In this document: in pieces, positions 53,640 through 63,026 of the stretch
Numbering within the stretch: position 1 is the first letter of the stretch
How the letters are laid out: every line of letters begins with the position of its first letter
Assembly: GCF_009295515.1 (NCBI RefSeq)
Contig: NZ_RQVV01000003.1
Span: 124,001-188,000, forward strand
DNA: 64,000 bases
Direction of reading: 5' to 3'
Source of the DNA: Erwinia endophytica
GTDB taxonomy: Bacteria; Pseudomonadota; Gammaproteobacteria; Enterobacterales; Enterobacteriaceae
Translations under genes and position numbers: made by a program
Notes under the pieces: generated by a model
What the model was told of the DNA's origin: nothing
What the model saw: the letters and a program-made list of their open reading frames with translations, nothing else
Databases searched by the model: none

Positions 53640-53688
53640 TTTGGACTGCTTTCGTCGTCACCCCCAGAGGCAACCTCTGGGGGGATGA
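53602..53688 (+). pseudogene. possible remnant of ydbL start
   Basis: An ATG at 53602 with a good ribosome-binding site (AGAGGGA, 5-base spacing) lies exactly where ydbL begins in E. coli. The frame, overlapping the ynbE tail, ends after 28 codons and shows no signal peptide or DUF1318 sequence. The most economical reading is that ydbL was deleted, leaving its translation start. Low certainty. Confidence 0.35.
53661..53683. terminator. hairpin between ynbE and azoR
   Basis: A perfect 10-bp stem (CCCCCAGAGG / CCTCTGGGGG, 3-nt loop) sits between the convergent ynbE and azoR. There is no T-run on either strand; it probably blocks read-through in both directions. Confidence 0.5.
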
Positions 53689-53699
53689 TTAAGGCAAGA

Positions 53700-54353
<654 letters not shown>

Positions 54354-54536
54354 CTATGAGGAAACCCCGTCGAGTGATAGTGCAATATTCTGAGGCCTAT
54401 ATTCGAATTTACTGAACAAGTTTACCCACATGGAAGTCTGGCTAAGTGATTGTCTGTGCTACACTACGCAAAATTTTGATAACCTGAATCATCAGAAGTC
54501 GGCCAGCCTGCTGGCGATTAGCGAGTTTTATATTTT

Positions 54537-57500
54537 ATGTCTGACACCCCCCATTCGCCTTTGACGTCACTCCTCCCACGTCTGGACTCACTGATGCTAC
54601 GTGATCGTCAGCGTTTGCTGAAACGGTTGCACGGCGCAAAAAAAGTAAACAACCCGGCGGCGCAACAGGCGATAGCAGAAGAACTGAGTGCGGAGATCGT
54701 TGCCGCTGAACAGCGGGTTAACCAACGGCGTTTGGCCACGCCGGCTATCCGCTATCCGGAAAACCTGCCAGTAAGCCAGAAGAAACAGGACATTGCCGAT
54801 GCGATTCGGGCGCATCAGGTGGTTATCGTGGCGGGTGAGACCGGCTCGGGTAAGACCACCCAACTGCCCAAGATTTGTCTCGAATTGGGCCGCGGGATAA
54901 CCGGGTTGATTGGACATACGCAACCTCGCCGTCTTGCCGCCCGCACGGTCGCTGACCGTATTGCCGATGAGTTGGAAACCTCTCTCGGCGGGTGTATTGG
55001 CTATAAGGTGCGTTTTAACGATCAGGTCAGTGAAACGACGCAGGTCAAACTCATGACCGACGGTATCCTGTTGGCGGAAATTCAGCAGGATCGCCTGCTG
55101 ATGCAGTATGACACCATCATCATTGATGAAGCCCATGAACGCAGCCTGAACATCGATTTTTTGCTGGGCTACCTGCGTGAGCTGTTGCCACGGCGTCCTG
55201 ATTTGAAGGTCATTATTACTTCAGCCACCATCGATCCCTTACGCTTCTCAAAACATTTCCACAATGCGCCGATGATTGAAGTCTCTGGCCGTACCTGGCC
55301 GGTTGAAGTTCGTTATCGCCCGATAGTCGAAGAAGCCGACGATACCGATCGTGACCAGTTGCAGGCCATTTTCGATGCAGTCGATGAGCTTGGTCATGAG
55401 AGCTGGGGAGATATCCTGATTTTTATGAGCGGCGAGCGCGAAATCCGCGATACCGCCGAGGCATTGAGCCGTCGTGAACTGCCGCATACAGAGATCCTGC
55501 CGTTGTACGCCCGGCTGTCGAACGCGGAACAAAATCGCGTGTTTCAGTCGCACACTGGCCGCCGTATTGTGCTGGCGACCAATGTGGCGGAAACCTCGCT
55601 GACCGTTCCGGGTATTAAATATGTTATCGATCCCGGGACGGCGCGTATCAGCCGCTACAGTTTTCGTACCAAGGTGCAGCGTTTGCCGATTGAGCCGATT
55701 TCCCAGGCTTCCGCCAATCAGCGTAAAGGCCGATGTGGACGTGTCTCGGAAGGGATTTGCATTCGTCTTTATTCGGAAGATGATTTTCTCAGTCGTCCGG
55801 CGTTTACCGATCCCGAGATCCTGCGCACTAACCTGGCATCGGTCATTCTGCAGATGACCGCGCTCGGGCTGGGCGATATCAGCGCGTTTCCTTTTGTTGA
55901 AGCGCCGGATCGTCGCAATATTCAGGACGGCATCAGATTATTGGAAGAATTGGGAGCGATAACCCAAAGTGAAAACCAGCACTATAAGTTGACGCCTTCC
56001 GGCCGTGCGCTGGCCCAACTGCCGGTTGACCCGCGATTGGCGAAGATGGTCCTGGAGTCACCAAAATATGCCTGTACCCGCGAAGTGATGATCATTACTT
56101 CGGCGCTTTCTATTCAGGATCCCCGTGAACGTCCGGTAGATAAACAGCAGGCATCTGACGAAAAACACCGGCGATTTGCTGACAAAGAGTCAGACTTTTT
56201 GTCCTTTGTTAATCTATGGGATTATCTGCAAGAGCAGCAAAAAGCGCTGTCCTCCAGCCAGTTCCGCCGCCTGTGTAAGACGGATTATCTCAACTATTTG
56301 CGGGTGCGTGAATGGCAGGATATTTATACCCAGCTACGTCAAGTCGTCCGTGAACTGAGGATCCCTGTGAACAGTGAACCAGCTGATTTCCGTGGTGTGC
56401 ATACGGCGCTACTGACGGGTTTGTTGTCGCATATCGGCCAGAAGGATGCTGAAAAACAGGAGTATACCGGCGCTCGCAATGCCCGTTTCGCCATTTTCCC
56501 GGGTTCCGGTTTGTTTAAAAAACCGCCGAAGTGGACTATGGTCGCCGAACTGGTGGAAACCAGCCGTCTGTGGGGGCGGATTGCCGCCCGTATCGATCCT
56601 GAATGGATTGAGCCGGTCGCACAACACCTGATCAAACGCAGCTACAGTGAACCGCACTGGGAGAAAGCCCAGGGCGCGGTGATGGCCAGCGAAAAAGTCA
56701 CGTTATACGGACTGCCAATCGTTGCGGCGCGTAAAGTGAATTACAGTCAGATTGATCCGGTGCTGTCACGGGAGCTGTTTATTCGCCATGCGCTGGTAGA
56801 GGGGGACTGGCAGACTCGTCATGCCTTCTTCCGTACCAACCTCAAGTTGCGTGAAGAGGTGGAAGAACTGGAACATAAATCTCGCCGCCGCGACATTTTA
56901 GTCGATGAAGAGAGGTTGTTCAGCTTTTACGACCAGCGCATTCCGCATGAGGTGGTCTCCGCTCGTCATTTCGACAATTGGTGGAAGAAAGCCAGCCGCG
57001 AACAGCCGGAGTTACTGAATTTCGCCAAAGAGATGTTGATCAAAACAGGGGCTGAAAACGTCAGCAACCTTGATTATCCGAATGTCTGGCAACAGGGTAA
57101 TCTCAAGCTACGCCTGAGCTACCAGTTCGAACCAGGCAATGATGCTGACGGTGTAACGGTCCTTATTCCACTGCCGTTGTTAAATCAGGTGGAAGAACAG
57201 GGCTTTGAATGGCAGATCCCCGGCTTACGTCGCGAACTGGTTATTGCGTTAATCAAATCGTTGCCGAAGCCAGTGAGACGGAATTTTGTCCCGGCGCCGA
57301 ACTATGCTGAAGCCTTTCTGGCCCGCGCCACGCCGCTGGAACTGCCGCTACTGGAGGCCCTGGAGCGAGAGTTTCGCCGCATGAGCGGGGTGAGCATTGA
57401 GCGAGAAGCCTGGCAATGGGATTTGGTGCCCGATCATCTTAAAATGACCTTTCGGGTGGTGGATGAAAATAATCATAAGCTGGGTGAAGGGCGCGATCTG

Positions 57501-58436
57501 AGTACGTTAAAGGTGGCGCTGAAAGGCAAGGTTCAGGAGACGCTGACGAAAGTGGCGGATGAGGGGCTTGAGCAAAGCGGGTTGCATCTCTGGAGCTTTG
57601 GCGATTTACCCGACCACTTTGAACAGAAACGGGGGAGTTACAGCGTTAAAGCCTGGCCGGCACTGGTAGACGAGAAAGACAGTGTGGCTATCCGTCTGTT
57701 TGATTCTCAACACGAACAGCAAAAGGCGATGTGGCGAGGCCAGCGGCGGTTGTTATTACTCAACATTCCGTCACCCATTAAATATCTGCATGAGAAGTTG
57801 CCAAATAAGGCTAAATTGGGACTGTATTTTAACCCTTACGGTAAGGTGCTGGATCTGATTGATGACTGCATCACCTGCGGTGTCGATAAGTTGATTGCCG
57901 GGTACGGCGGGCCCACCTGGCAGGAAGAGGGGTTTACCCAACTGCATGATAAGGTTCGGGCGGAATTAAACGACACGGTGGTGGATATCGCCAAACTGGT
58001 TGAGCAGATCCTGACGGCGGTTTTCCGCATTAATAAACGCCTTAAAGGGCGAGTGGACATGACTATGGCACTGGCGCTGTCAGACATCAAAACACAGATG
58101 GGCGGACTGGTGTATCGCGGTTTTGCCACGCAGAACGGTTGGAAACGACTGGCGGATACGTTGCGCTATTTGAACGCGATTGAGCGTCGTCTGGAGAAGT
58201 TACCGATCGATCCTAATAGTGACCGCGCCAGGATGCTGAAAGTGGAAAAAGTCCAGCAAGCGTGGAGCCGTTGGTTCAACAAATTGCCGCCAACCCGTCA
58301 GGATGATGACGATGTTCAGGATGTCCGCTGGATGATAGAAGAACTGCGGGTTAGCTATTTTGCCCAGCAACTGGGTACGCCTTATCCGGTTTCCGAGAAA
58401 CGTATTCAACAGGCGATGGATGAGATACCACAATAG
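54537..58436 (+). CDS. hrpA: ATP-dependent RNA helicase HrpA
   Basis: DEAH-box helicase of 1299 residues (E. coli 1300) involved in mRNA processing and rescue of collided ribosomes. Walker A GETGSGKTT is at 100-108, DEAH at 197-200, SAT shortly after, and motif VI QRKGRCGR near 395. The helicase-associated and OB-fold regions follow, and the long C-terminal DUF3418 extension is complete. Start at ATG 54537 by homology; its ribosome-binding site is weak. Confidence 0.96.
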   Translation: MSDTPHSPLTSLLPRLDSLMLRDRQRLLKRLHGAKKVNNPAAQQAIAEELSAEIVAAEQRVNQRRLATPAIRYPENLPVSQKKQDIADAIRAHQVVIVAGETGSGKTTQLPKICLELGRGITGLIGHTQPRRLAARTVADRIADELETSLGGCIGYKVRFNDQVSETTQVKLMTDGILLAEIQQDRLLMQYDTIIIDEAHERSLNIDFLLGYLRELLPRRPDLKVIITSATIDPLRFSKHFHNAPMIEVSGRTWPVEVRYRPIVEEADDTDRDQLQAIFDAVDELGHESWGDILIFMSGEREIRDTAEALSRRELPHTEILPLYARLSNAEQNRVFQSHTGRRIVLATNVAETSLTVPGIKYVIDPGTARISRYSFRTKVQRLPIEPISQASANQRKGRCGRVSEGICIRLYSEDDFLSRPAFTDPEILRTNLASVILQMTALGLGDISAFPFVEAPDRRNIQDGIRLLEELGAITQSENQHYKLTPSGRALAQLPVDPRLAKMVLESPKYACTREVMIITSALSIQDPRERPVDKQQASDEKHRRFADKESDFLSFVNLWDYLQEQQKALSSSQFRRLCKTDYLNYLRVREWQDIYTQLRQVVRELRIPVNSEPADFRGVHTALLTGLLSHIGQKDAEKQEYTGARNARFAIFPGSGLFKKPPKWTMVAELVETSRLWGRIAARIDPEWIEPVAQHLIKRSYSEPHWEKAQGAVMASEKVTLYGLPIVAARKVNYSQIDPVLSRELFIRHALVEGDWQTRHAFFRTNLKLREEVEELEHKSRRRDILVDEERLFSFYDQRIPHEVVSARHFDNWWKKASREQPELLNFAKEMLIKTGAENVSNLDYPNVWQQGNLKLRLSYQFEPGNDADGVTVLIPLPLLNQVEEQGFEWQIPGLRRELVIALIKSLPKPVRRNFVPAPNYAEAFLARATPLELPLLEALEREFRRMSGVSIEREAWQWDLVPDHLKMTFRVVDENNHKLGEGRDLSTLKVALKGKVQETLTKVADEGLEQSGLHLWSFGDLPDHFEQKRGSYSVKAWPALVDEKDSVAIRLFDSQHEQQKAMWRGQRRLLLLNIPSPIKYLHEKLPNKAKLGLYFNPYGKVLDLIDDCITCGVDKLIAGYGGPTWQEEGFTQLHDKVRAELNDTVVDIAKLVEQILTAVFRINKRLKGRVDMTMALALSDIKTQMGGLVYRGFATQNGWKRLADTLRYLNAIERRLEKLPIDPNSDRARMLKVEKVQQAWSRWFNKLPPTRQDDDDVQDVRWMIEELRVSYFAQQLGTPYPVSEKRIQQAMDEIPQ

Positions 58437-58460
58437 TCAAAGATTGATCTTTGCCATCAG

Positions 58461-59276
58461 TTATTCCCGTACCAGCGCTTCCAGATTATCGCGAAAGGCG
58501 GTCACGGCAATGGCTCTGTTATCCGCCAGGTAGCGATCTTTCGCTGCCGGCGCTGAGCTTTGCACCGCTATCAGTTGCCAGGCATTATTCACCTTCAGCA
58601 AGAGCGGGGAACCGCTGTCGCCGGGCAAGGTGTCGCACTGATGTGACAATACGCCTTTCTGCACCCAGCCAGTGACCAGACAGTCATTGTGTGCATAGAG
58701 CATGTCCAGGTGATCCAGCGGATAGCCAGCCTGAGTGACTCGTCGCGCGGTATTTTTCAGTGCGACGCTCAGATCATTGCGGCTACCGGTGAACAACGGC
58801 AGTGGCGTAATACCCGACGGTGGATTGTGTAAAATAATCAGACCGTAATCATAAGGTGCTGCGGAGGTTGGCACGATCCAGCCTTCGCCATCGGCTTTCA
58901 GTCGTTTACCCAATTGTGGATCAACGCGACTTTCAATATCGTGAATTTCGTAGCGCCATTTCCCTTTGCCGTTGGAAATAAAGCGTAGCGCAACCGCTTT
59001 ATCGAGTTTACCCGGTGGGGAGAACAGGCAGTGTCCGGCGGTCAGGGCCAGATGCGCGGAAATAAGGGTGGCAGTGCAGAGGTTACCGCTGGCGGTTTCT
59101 AACTGACCAATCGCCTCCCAGGGTTGGCTGGCGGTCTCAGTAATCGGTTGGCGATCATCCTTACCAAAGAACAGTGTTTTGAGTTCAGTCGGGTCTGGAG
59201 TGTCATCATCGTCATCAGCATGGGTATAAAACGAAAAGGCTAAACACCCGATTAAAAAAACAGCAATTAAGCGCAT
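58461..59276 (-). CDS. ydgD: YdgD, periplasmic trypsin-like serine protease
   Basis: 271 residues: signal peptide 1-20 (ending YTHA), an Asp-rich mature N-terminus, then a chymotrypsin-fold domain with intact triad H82 (LTAGHC), D143 (YDYGLI) and S221 (GDSGSP). Cysteine pairs include C67/C83 and C199/C214. E. coli YdgD lies beside asr, as here. Substrate unknown; maturation of neighbouring Asr, a secreted basic protein, is a speculative idea only. Confidence 0.88.
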   Translation of the reverse strand: MRLIAVFLIGCLAFSFYTHADDDDDTPDPTELKTLFFGKDDRQPITETASQPWEAIGQLETASGNLCTATLISAHLALTAGHCLFSPPGKLDKAVALRFISNGKGKWRYEIHDIESRVDPQLGKRLKADGEGWIVPTSAAPYDYGLIILHNPPSGITPLPLFTGSRNDLSVALKNTARRVTQAGYPLDHLDMLYAHNDCLVTGWVQKGVLSHQCDTLPGDSGSPLLLKVNNAWQLIAVQSSAPAAKDRYLADNRAIAVTAFRDNLEALVRE

Positions 59277-59389
59277 GTCTCTCTCTGAATGGAGAATATT
59301 AGAAAATCTCAGAACCAGTAAATGACCAATACTATAGTCGGATAGTTAGAAAAAAGGGAGTTTAATATTGGAATATCAGCAAACCAGGA

Positions 59390-59473
59390 TTAAAGATAGA
59401 AGCTGGCAGCGATAACGCCGCAAAGAATCATTAAACCCAGGATAATTTCGAATAAATAGCGACGCACCATCAT
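59390..59473 (-). CDS. ydgU: YdgU small membrane protein, 27 residues
   Basis: A 27-codon gene on the minus strand: MMVRRYLFEII followed by one membrane helix (about residues 7-26). TCTGGAG lies seven bases before the ATG at 59473. E. coli YdgU is also 27 residues and is encoded just after asr; here it lies between the asr terminator and ydgD. Probably co-expressed by read-through from asr. Function unknown. Confidence 0.72.
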   Translation of the reverse strand: MMVRRYLFEIILGLMILCGVIAASFYL

Positions 59474-59489
59474 CCGATACTCCAGAAAG

Positions 59490-59514
59490 AAACACCCGGA
59501 CGAACCGGGTGTTT
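59490..59514 (-). terminator. rho-independent terminator of asr
   Basis: A perfect 10-bp stem (AAACACCCGG / CCGGGTGTTT, 5-nt loop) is followed on the minus strand by a T-rich stretch. It lies 44 bases after the asr stop and 16 bases before ydgU. Confidence 0.75.
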
Positions 59515-59558
59515 ACGTTATCGATCTACAGTGAAGAACTGTATTTTCACTTTATTCG

Positions 59559-59930
59559 TTATGCTTTAGGCGCAGCGGCTTTCTTGGCAACTTTTTTGTG
59601 ATGAACTTTTTTAGCGGCCTGAGCTTTCTGTGCTACTGGTTTTTTAGCCACTTTTTTGTGATGGGCTTTTTTAGCGGCCTGGGCTTTCTGCGCTACTGGT
59701 TTTTTAGCCACTTTTTTGTGATGGGCTTTTTTAGCAGCCTGAGCTTTCTGCGCTACAGTTTTTTTAGCTGCTTTTTTCTTGTGGTGAACTTTTTTAGCAG
59801 CATGAGCTTTCGCTGTTGTTGCTGTGGTGGTGGTAGTAGTAGTCGCAGGAGCCGCTGTAGTTTCAGCAGCGAAAGCAACTGAAGACAGACCCATAGCAGT
59901 GGCTACAACCAGAGCAAATAATTTTTTCAT
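59559..59930 (-). CDS. asr: acid shock protein Asr
   Basis: Periplasmic, intrinsically disordered, strongly basic protein induced by low pH; in E. coli it acts as a chaperone-like protectant. 123 residues from the ATG at 59930 (GAGGG upstream); the frame is open further up but unconserved. Signal peptide 1-21 ([21 protein letters not shown]), an acidic/Thr-rich propeptide-like segment, then about four copies of a 20-residue Lys/His/Ala repeat ([20 protein letters not shown]). The neighbouring rstAB encodes its known regulator in E. coli, and an RstA box lies upstream. Confidence 0.95.
   Translation of the reverse strand: MKKLFALVVATAMGLSSVAFAAETTAAPATTTTTTTATTAKAHAAKKVHHKKKAAKKTVAQKAQAAKKAHHKKVAKKPVAQKAQAAKKAHHKKVAKKPVAQKAQAAKKVHHKKVAKKAAAPKA
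59581..59806. repeat. 60-bp tandem repeat within asr
   Basis: Units at 59581-59640, 59641-59700 and 59701-59760, plus a partial diverged fourth to about 59806, have an exact 60-base period. Units two and three differ at only about four bases. In-frame copy-number change would add or remove 20 residues. Confidence 0.92.
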
Positions 59931-60034
59931 TGCAAAACCCTCAACGTTTATTTCATGTGTCAGCCCACTGCGGGGCCGGTGAAAACAATATATGAGAATG
60001 CAATAAACGTTTCCGTAAGTGATTGGTATCGGCA

Positions 60035-60048
60035 TGTAACCGATTGTA
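60035..60048 (-). promoter_or_regulatory. RstA box upstream of asr
   Basis: Read on the minus strand TACAATCGGTTACA matches the RstA consensus TACATNTNGTTACA at 10 of 12 fixed bases. It is about 105 bases before the asr start codon and just downstream of rstB, whose partner RstA activates asr in E. coli under acid conditions. Confidence 0.75.
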
Positions 60049-60089
60049 CAAAGTCGGTCGTTGTGGTCGCGGTGAGAGGTTCAAACCTG

Positions 60090-60109
60090 GCGCCAGAGGA
60101 GTCTGGCGC
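60090..60109 (-). terminator. hairpin downstream of rstB
   Basis: An 8-bp stem (GCGCCAGA / TCTGGCGC, 4-nt loop) lies 28 bases after the rstB stop on the minus strand; no clear T-run, so termination is only possible. Confidence 0.4.
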
Positions 60110-60137
60110 AGATAAATCATGGGGGTTGGGAGCGCAA

Positions 60138-61439
60138 TCAGGCAGTCCGGGCAGGCATTAAGGGCAAATTCACCGGCCAGCAGAAGCGTACACAGGCACC
60201 GCCGAGTTGGCTGGAATCAATCAGTACGTGGCCACCAAACGCCAGAGCGATCGAGTGAACGATAGCCAGTCCCAGGCCGCACCCTCCCGTGGCACGGTCA
60301 CGGCTGGGATCAAGACGGACAAAGGGTTCAAACACGCGTTCACGCTCGGTCAGGGGAATACCCGGACCATCATCTTCAACTTGCAGGCAGGCGAGGTTAC
60401 CGTTAAACCAAAGTCCGACGCGCAAATGTTGTCCCGCATAGCGCAAGGCGTTATTCACCAGGTTATCCAGTACGCGCTCCATCAGCCGGGTATCCGCCAC
60501 GCCAATGTTTTGTCGCTGTGGGATATTGAGATCAATTTTAAATTCCGGATGAACGGAACGAATATCATCCAGACGCTCACTCAGCCATCCTGCAAGATCC
60601 AAAGATTGCAGATTAAGATCGACTTTAGGGCGGTCCAGGCGGGCATAGGTCAGTAGTTCTTCAATCAGCGATTCCAGTTGGCCAATATCGCGGTTAAGCG
60701 CTGCAGCCTCGGCCTCACTAAGGTTATCACTGATCTCCAGTCGATAACGTAACCGCACCAGCGGCGTGCGCAGCTCGTGGGCGATACCATCAATCAGTTG
60801 CTTCTTACTGGCAACTAGCGTGTTGATATTATCGGCCATCTGATTAAATGCCACACCAAGGCGCACCAGGCTGGAAGTGCTGTCAAAATGGATACGTTCA
60901 TCAAGATGCCCCTGGCCGAACCGCTGCGCGGCTGATTCCAGCCGTAACATATCCTTCCAGTGTGGGCGCATCCAGATAAATACCGGCAGCGCCAGCGAGA
61001 TCCCAATAAACGCCAGCAGCGCAATATCGAGAATGCGCATTTCATGTAAAAAGAACAGGTAAGGAATAGGGCCGACTGCCAACACATAATGGCTGCGCGG
61101 GATATGCTGCAGAAAGGTATATTCATCATCCAGCGCCACAATCTCACCGGCGCGCAGGCGATGCTGTGTAACCGGATCGAGCTGGTATTTGTTCATGGGT
61201 TCAATGTGCAGCTTGAACGACAGATTCAGTTCCAGGTTATCGATGGTTTTATTCCAGTCACGCGGCGGGATCTCGCGCAGTTCACTGCGCATCAAATACA
61301 GTGAACTTTTCATCAGGTCATCCATCGACTGACGGCCTGCTCGCTCGGCGGTAAATTTGTAGACCAGCCCGACCAACATAGCCATCACCAGAAAGCAGAC
61401 AAACAACAACAGATAAAACTGAATAAAAAGTTTCTTCAT
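60138..61439 (-). CDS. rstB: sensor histidine kinase RstB
   Basis: Inner-membrane kinase of the RstA/RstB acid- and PhoP-linked system. 433 residues, E. coli length. Membrane helices at about 4-26 and 136-158 enclose the periplasmic sensor; a HAMP domain follows (about 157-210), then the phosphorylated H221 (GIAHELRTPL) and the HATPase domain with N-box NNALRY, DDGPGI and GGCGLGLAI. It starts 2 bases after rstA ends. Confidence 0.96.
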   Translation of the reverse strand: MKKLFIQFYLLLFVCFLVMAMLVGLVYKFTAERAGRQSMDDLMKSSLYLMRSELREIPPRDWNKTIDNLELNLSFKLHIEPMNKYQLDPVTQHRLRAGEIVALDDEYTFLQHIPRSHYVLAVGPIPYLFFLHEMRILDIALLAFIGISLALPVFIWMRPHWKDMLRLESAAQRFGQGHLDERIHFDSTSSLVRLGVAFNQMADNINTLVASKKQLIDGIAHELRTPLVRLRYRLEISDNLSEAEAAALNRDIGQLESLIEELLTYARLDRPKVDLNLQSLDLAGWLSERLDDIRSVHPEFKIDLNIPQRQNIGVADTRLMERVLDNLVNNALRYAGQHLRVGLWFNGNLACLQVEDDGPGIPLTERERVFEPFVRLDPSRDRATGGCGLGLAIVHSIALAFGGHVLIDSSQLGGACVRFCWPVNLPLMPARTA

Positions 61440-61441
61440 TA

Positions 61442-62173
61442 TTATTTAGCGTCCCATGCGTGTGGCGCAAACAGATAGCCTTTATTACGGATTGTTTTGA
61501 TGCGGTAAGGTTCCGTGGCATTGTCCAACAGCTTTTTACGCAAACGGGAGATGGCCACATCGATGCTGCGATCCATGCCATCATAGCTTACGCCACGCAG
61601 CGTTTTGAGTAACGCATCGCGGTTCAGAACGGTCCCTGCATGGGTCGCCAGTTCCCACAACAGATCAAAGTCGGCGGTGGAAAGGGCGATGTTTTCATTG
61701 CCCAGCGTCACCTGACGGTTGGTCGGATCGATCGACAACGTGTCAAAACGTAATGTTTTCTGCGCGGAAATCACCGCTGTAGCGATGTCTTCTCCCTGCA
61801 TCGGCGTCCCGGCCTGGCGCAGATGCAGACGCAGACGGGCCAACAGCACCGCAGGCGGCGTGGTTTTCAGGATATAGTCATTCGCCCCCATTTCCAGCGA
61901 CAGAATATGATTCATATCGCTATCCAGCGACGTCAGCAACACTATCGGCCCTGACCAGATGTGACTGGCGCGCAGATCGCGGCACAGGGTCATCCCGTCT
62001 TTACCGGGTAGCATAATATCCAGCATCACCAGATCCGGCTCGGCGGTAGCGATGGTTGCTTCAGCACGATCGCCGCGACTTTCTACAATGACGTCAATGT
62101 CATGGCGGCTCAGATAGGCCGCAATCAGTTCACCAACATCCTGGTCATCTTCAACAAATACAATTTTGTTCAT
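61442..62173 (-). CDS. rstA: response regulator RstA
   Basis: OmpR-family regulator of 243 residues. Receiver domain with acidic pocket (VEDD) and phospho-acceptor D52 (MLDIMLPGKDG), conserved Thr and Lys (LLTS, ILKTT), then a winged-helix DNA-binding domain from about residue 140. First gene of rstAB. In E. coli it is itself activated by PhoP and controls asr and iron/formate genes; no PhoP box was convincing here. An RstA box lies near asr, downstream of rstB. Confidence 0.96.
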   Translation of the reverse strand: MNKIVFVEDDQDVGELIAAYLSRHDIDVIVESRGDRAEATIATAEPDLVMLDIMLPGKDGMTLCRDLRASHIWSGPIVLLTSLDSDMNHILSLEMGANDYILKTTPPAVLLARLRLHLRQAGTPMQGEDIATAVISAQKTLRFDTLSIDPTNRQVTLGNENIALSTADFDLLWELATHAGTVLNRDALLKTLRGVSYDGMDRSIDVAISRLRKKLLDNATEPYRIKTIRNKGYLFAPHAWDAK

Positions 62174-62348
62174 AGCGCTATTTATCTGAATTGGAGCGGA
62201 TAGATTACTATTTGTTAACCCGGTCGACTACGGCTCGTTGTGAAATAACGCTCGATGTATGGAATAAGAGCCATGAAATATGCCATTATATCTGTAGGGC
62301 TGTTTCAGGCTGCCCGGGGATTTTTTTACGGTGAAAGGAGAGCGAAGG

Positions 62349-62762
62349 GTGACTGATAAAGAACTGGTTTCAGCGGTACGCAGCGACCATATCTGCCTCA
62401 ATTACACCGATTTTCTTGCAGCTTCCTGTAAAAAACGCTGGAGCTTTGTTGATGCTATCTACGGCGTGATGCCGATATTTGGTATGGTGACCCGTAAGTC
62501 ACAGGATCTACCTGGCACACCCGATGAGAGGCTGAAAGCGCTGGCGTTACAGATAATCTCCACCCAAGTCAGCGATGAGATAAACATCGCCCGGTTGATA
62601 ACGTTAGCTGAACAGCAGCACATCGCACAGTTCGATATTTTGCTGCCTTACCCACTTTCCGAGCAGCAACTGGCGGGGATCCGCCAGGAATACATTAAAC
62701 CGTTGTCCATTGAGCAATATGATGATCGATTGGTGGTCAGCATTCCTGCCTTCTCTCATTAA
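62349..62762 (+). CDS. uncharacterised 137-residue protein
   Basis: I do not recognise this family. The GTG at 62349 has GGAG about nine bases upstream and is preferred over a GTG six codons earlier (62331). The product is soluble, without signal peptide or membrane helix. It begins TDKELVSAVRSDHICLNYTDF and has mixed helix-rich composition with Cys only near residues 17 and 28. It lies alone, divergent from rstA, where E. coli has ydgC-folM. The good ribosome-binding site and codon use like its neighbours suggest a real gene. Confidence 0.7.
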   Translation: MTDKELVSAVRSDHICLNYTDFLAASCKKRWSFVDAIYGVMPIFGMVTRKSQDLPGTPDERLKALALQIISTQVSDEINIARLITLAEQQHIAQFDILLPYPLSEQQLAGIRQEYIKPLSIEQYDDRLVVSIPAFSH

Positions 62763-62986
62763 CGCCCCGGTAAGCATATCACCGGGACAGACCCGGCCTT
62801 CCAACCCTTTCAATCCATCGTCTGAGTCAAATTGTGTCTCTGGAACACCATGTCGAGCGTATAAAACGAGGCATCTCTGAATCCGGCAACAATGGCGATT
62901 TTACGATGGAGCCAGACAGAGGCAATGAGAATATGGCTAAAAAGCGATAGTGTGCGGACAGACAAAGGGCGGGGGATATGTCAGTA

Positions 62987-63013
62987 ACGGAGACGGCGGC
63001 AAGTCGTCTCCGT
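62987..63013 (-). terminator. hairpin downstream of ydgH
   Basis: A perfect 9-bp stem (ACGGAGACG / CGTCTCCGT, 9-nt loop) begins 14 bases after the ydgH stop on the minus strand; the T-run is poor. Confidence 0.55.
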
Positions 63014-63026
63014 AAAGGGATTATGC

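Noticed and set aside
59581-59806. Short tandem units resembling a CRISPR-like array
   Set aside because: The 60-bp period is in frame with asr, has no spacers and encodes the known Lys/Ala/His repeat.
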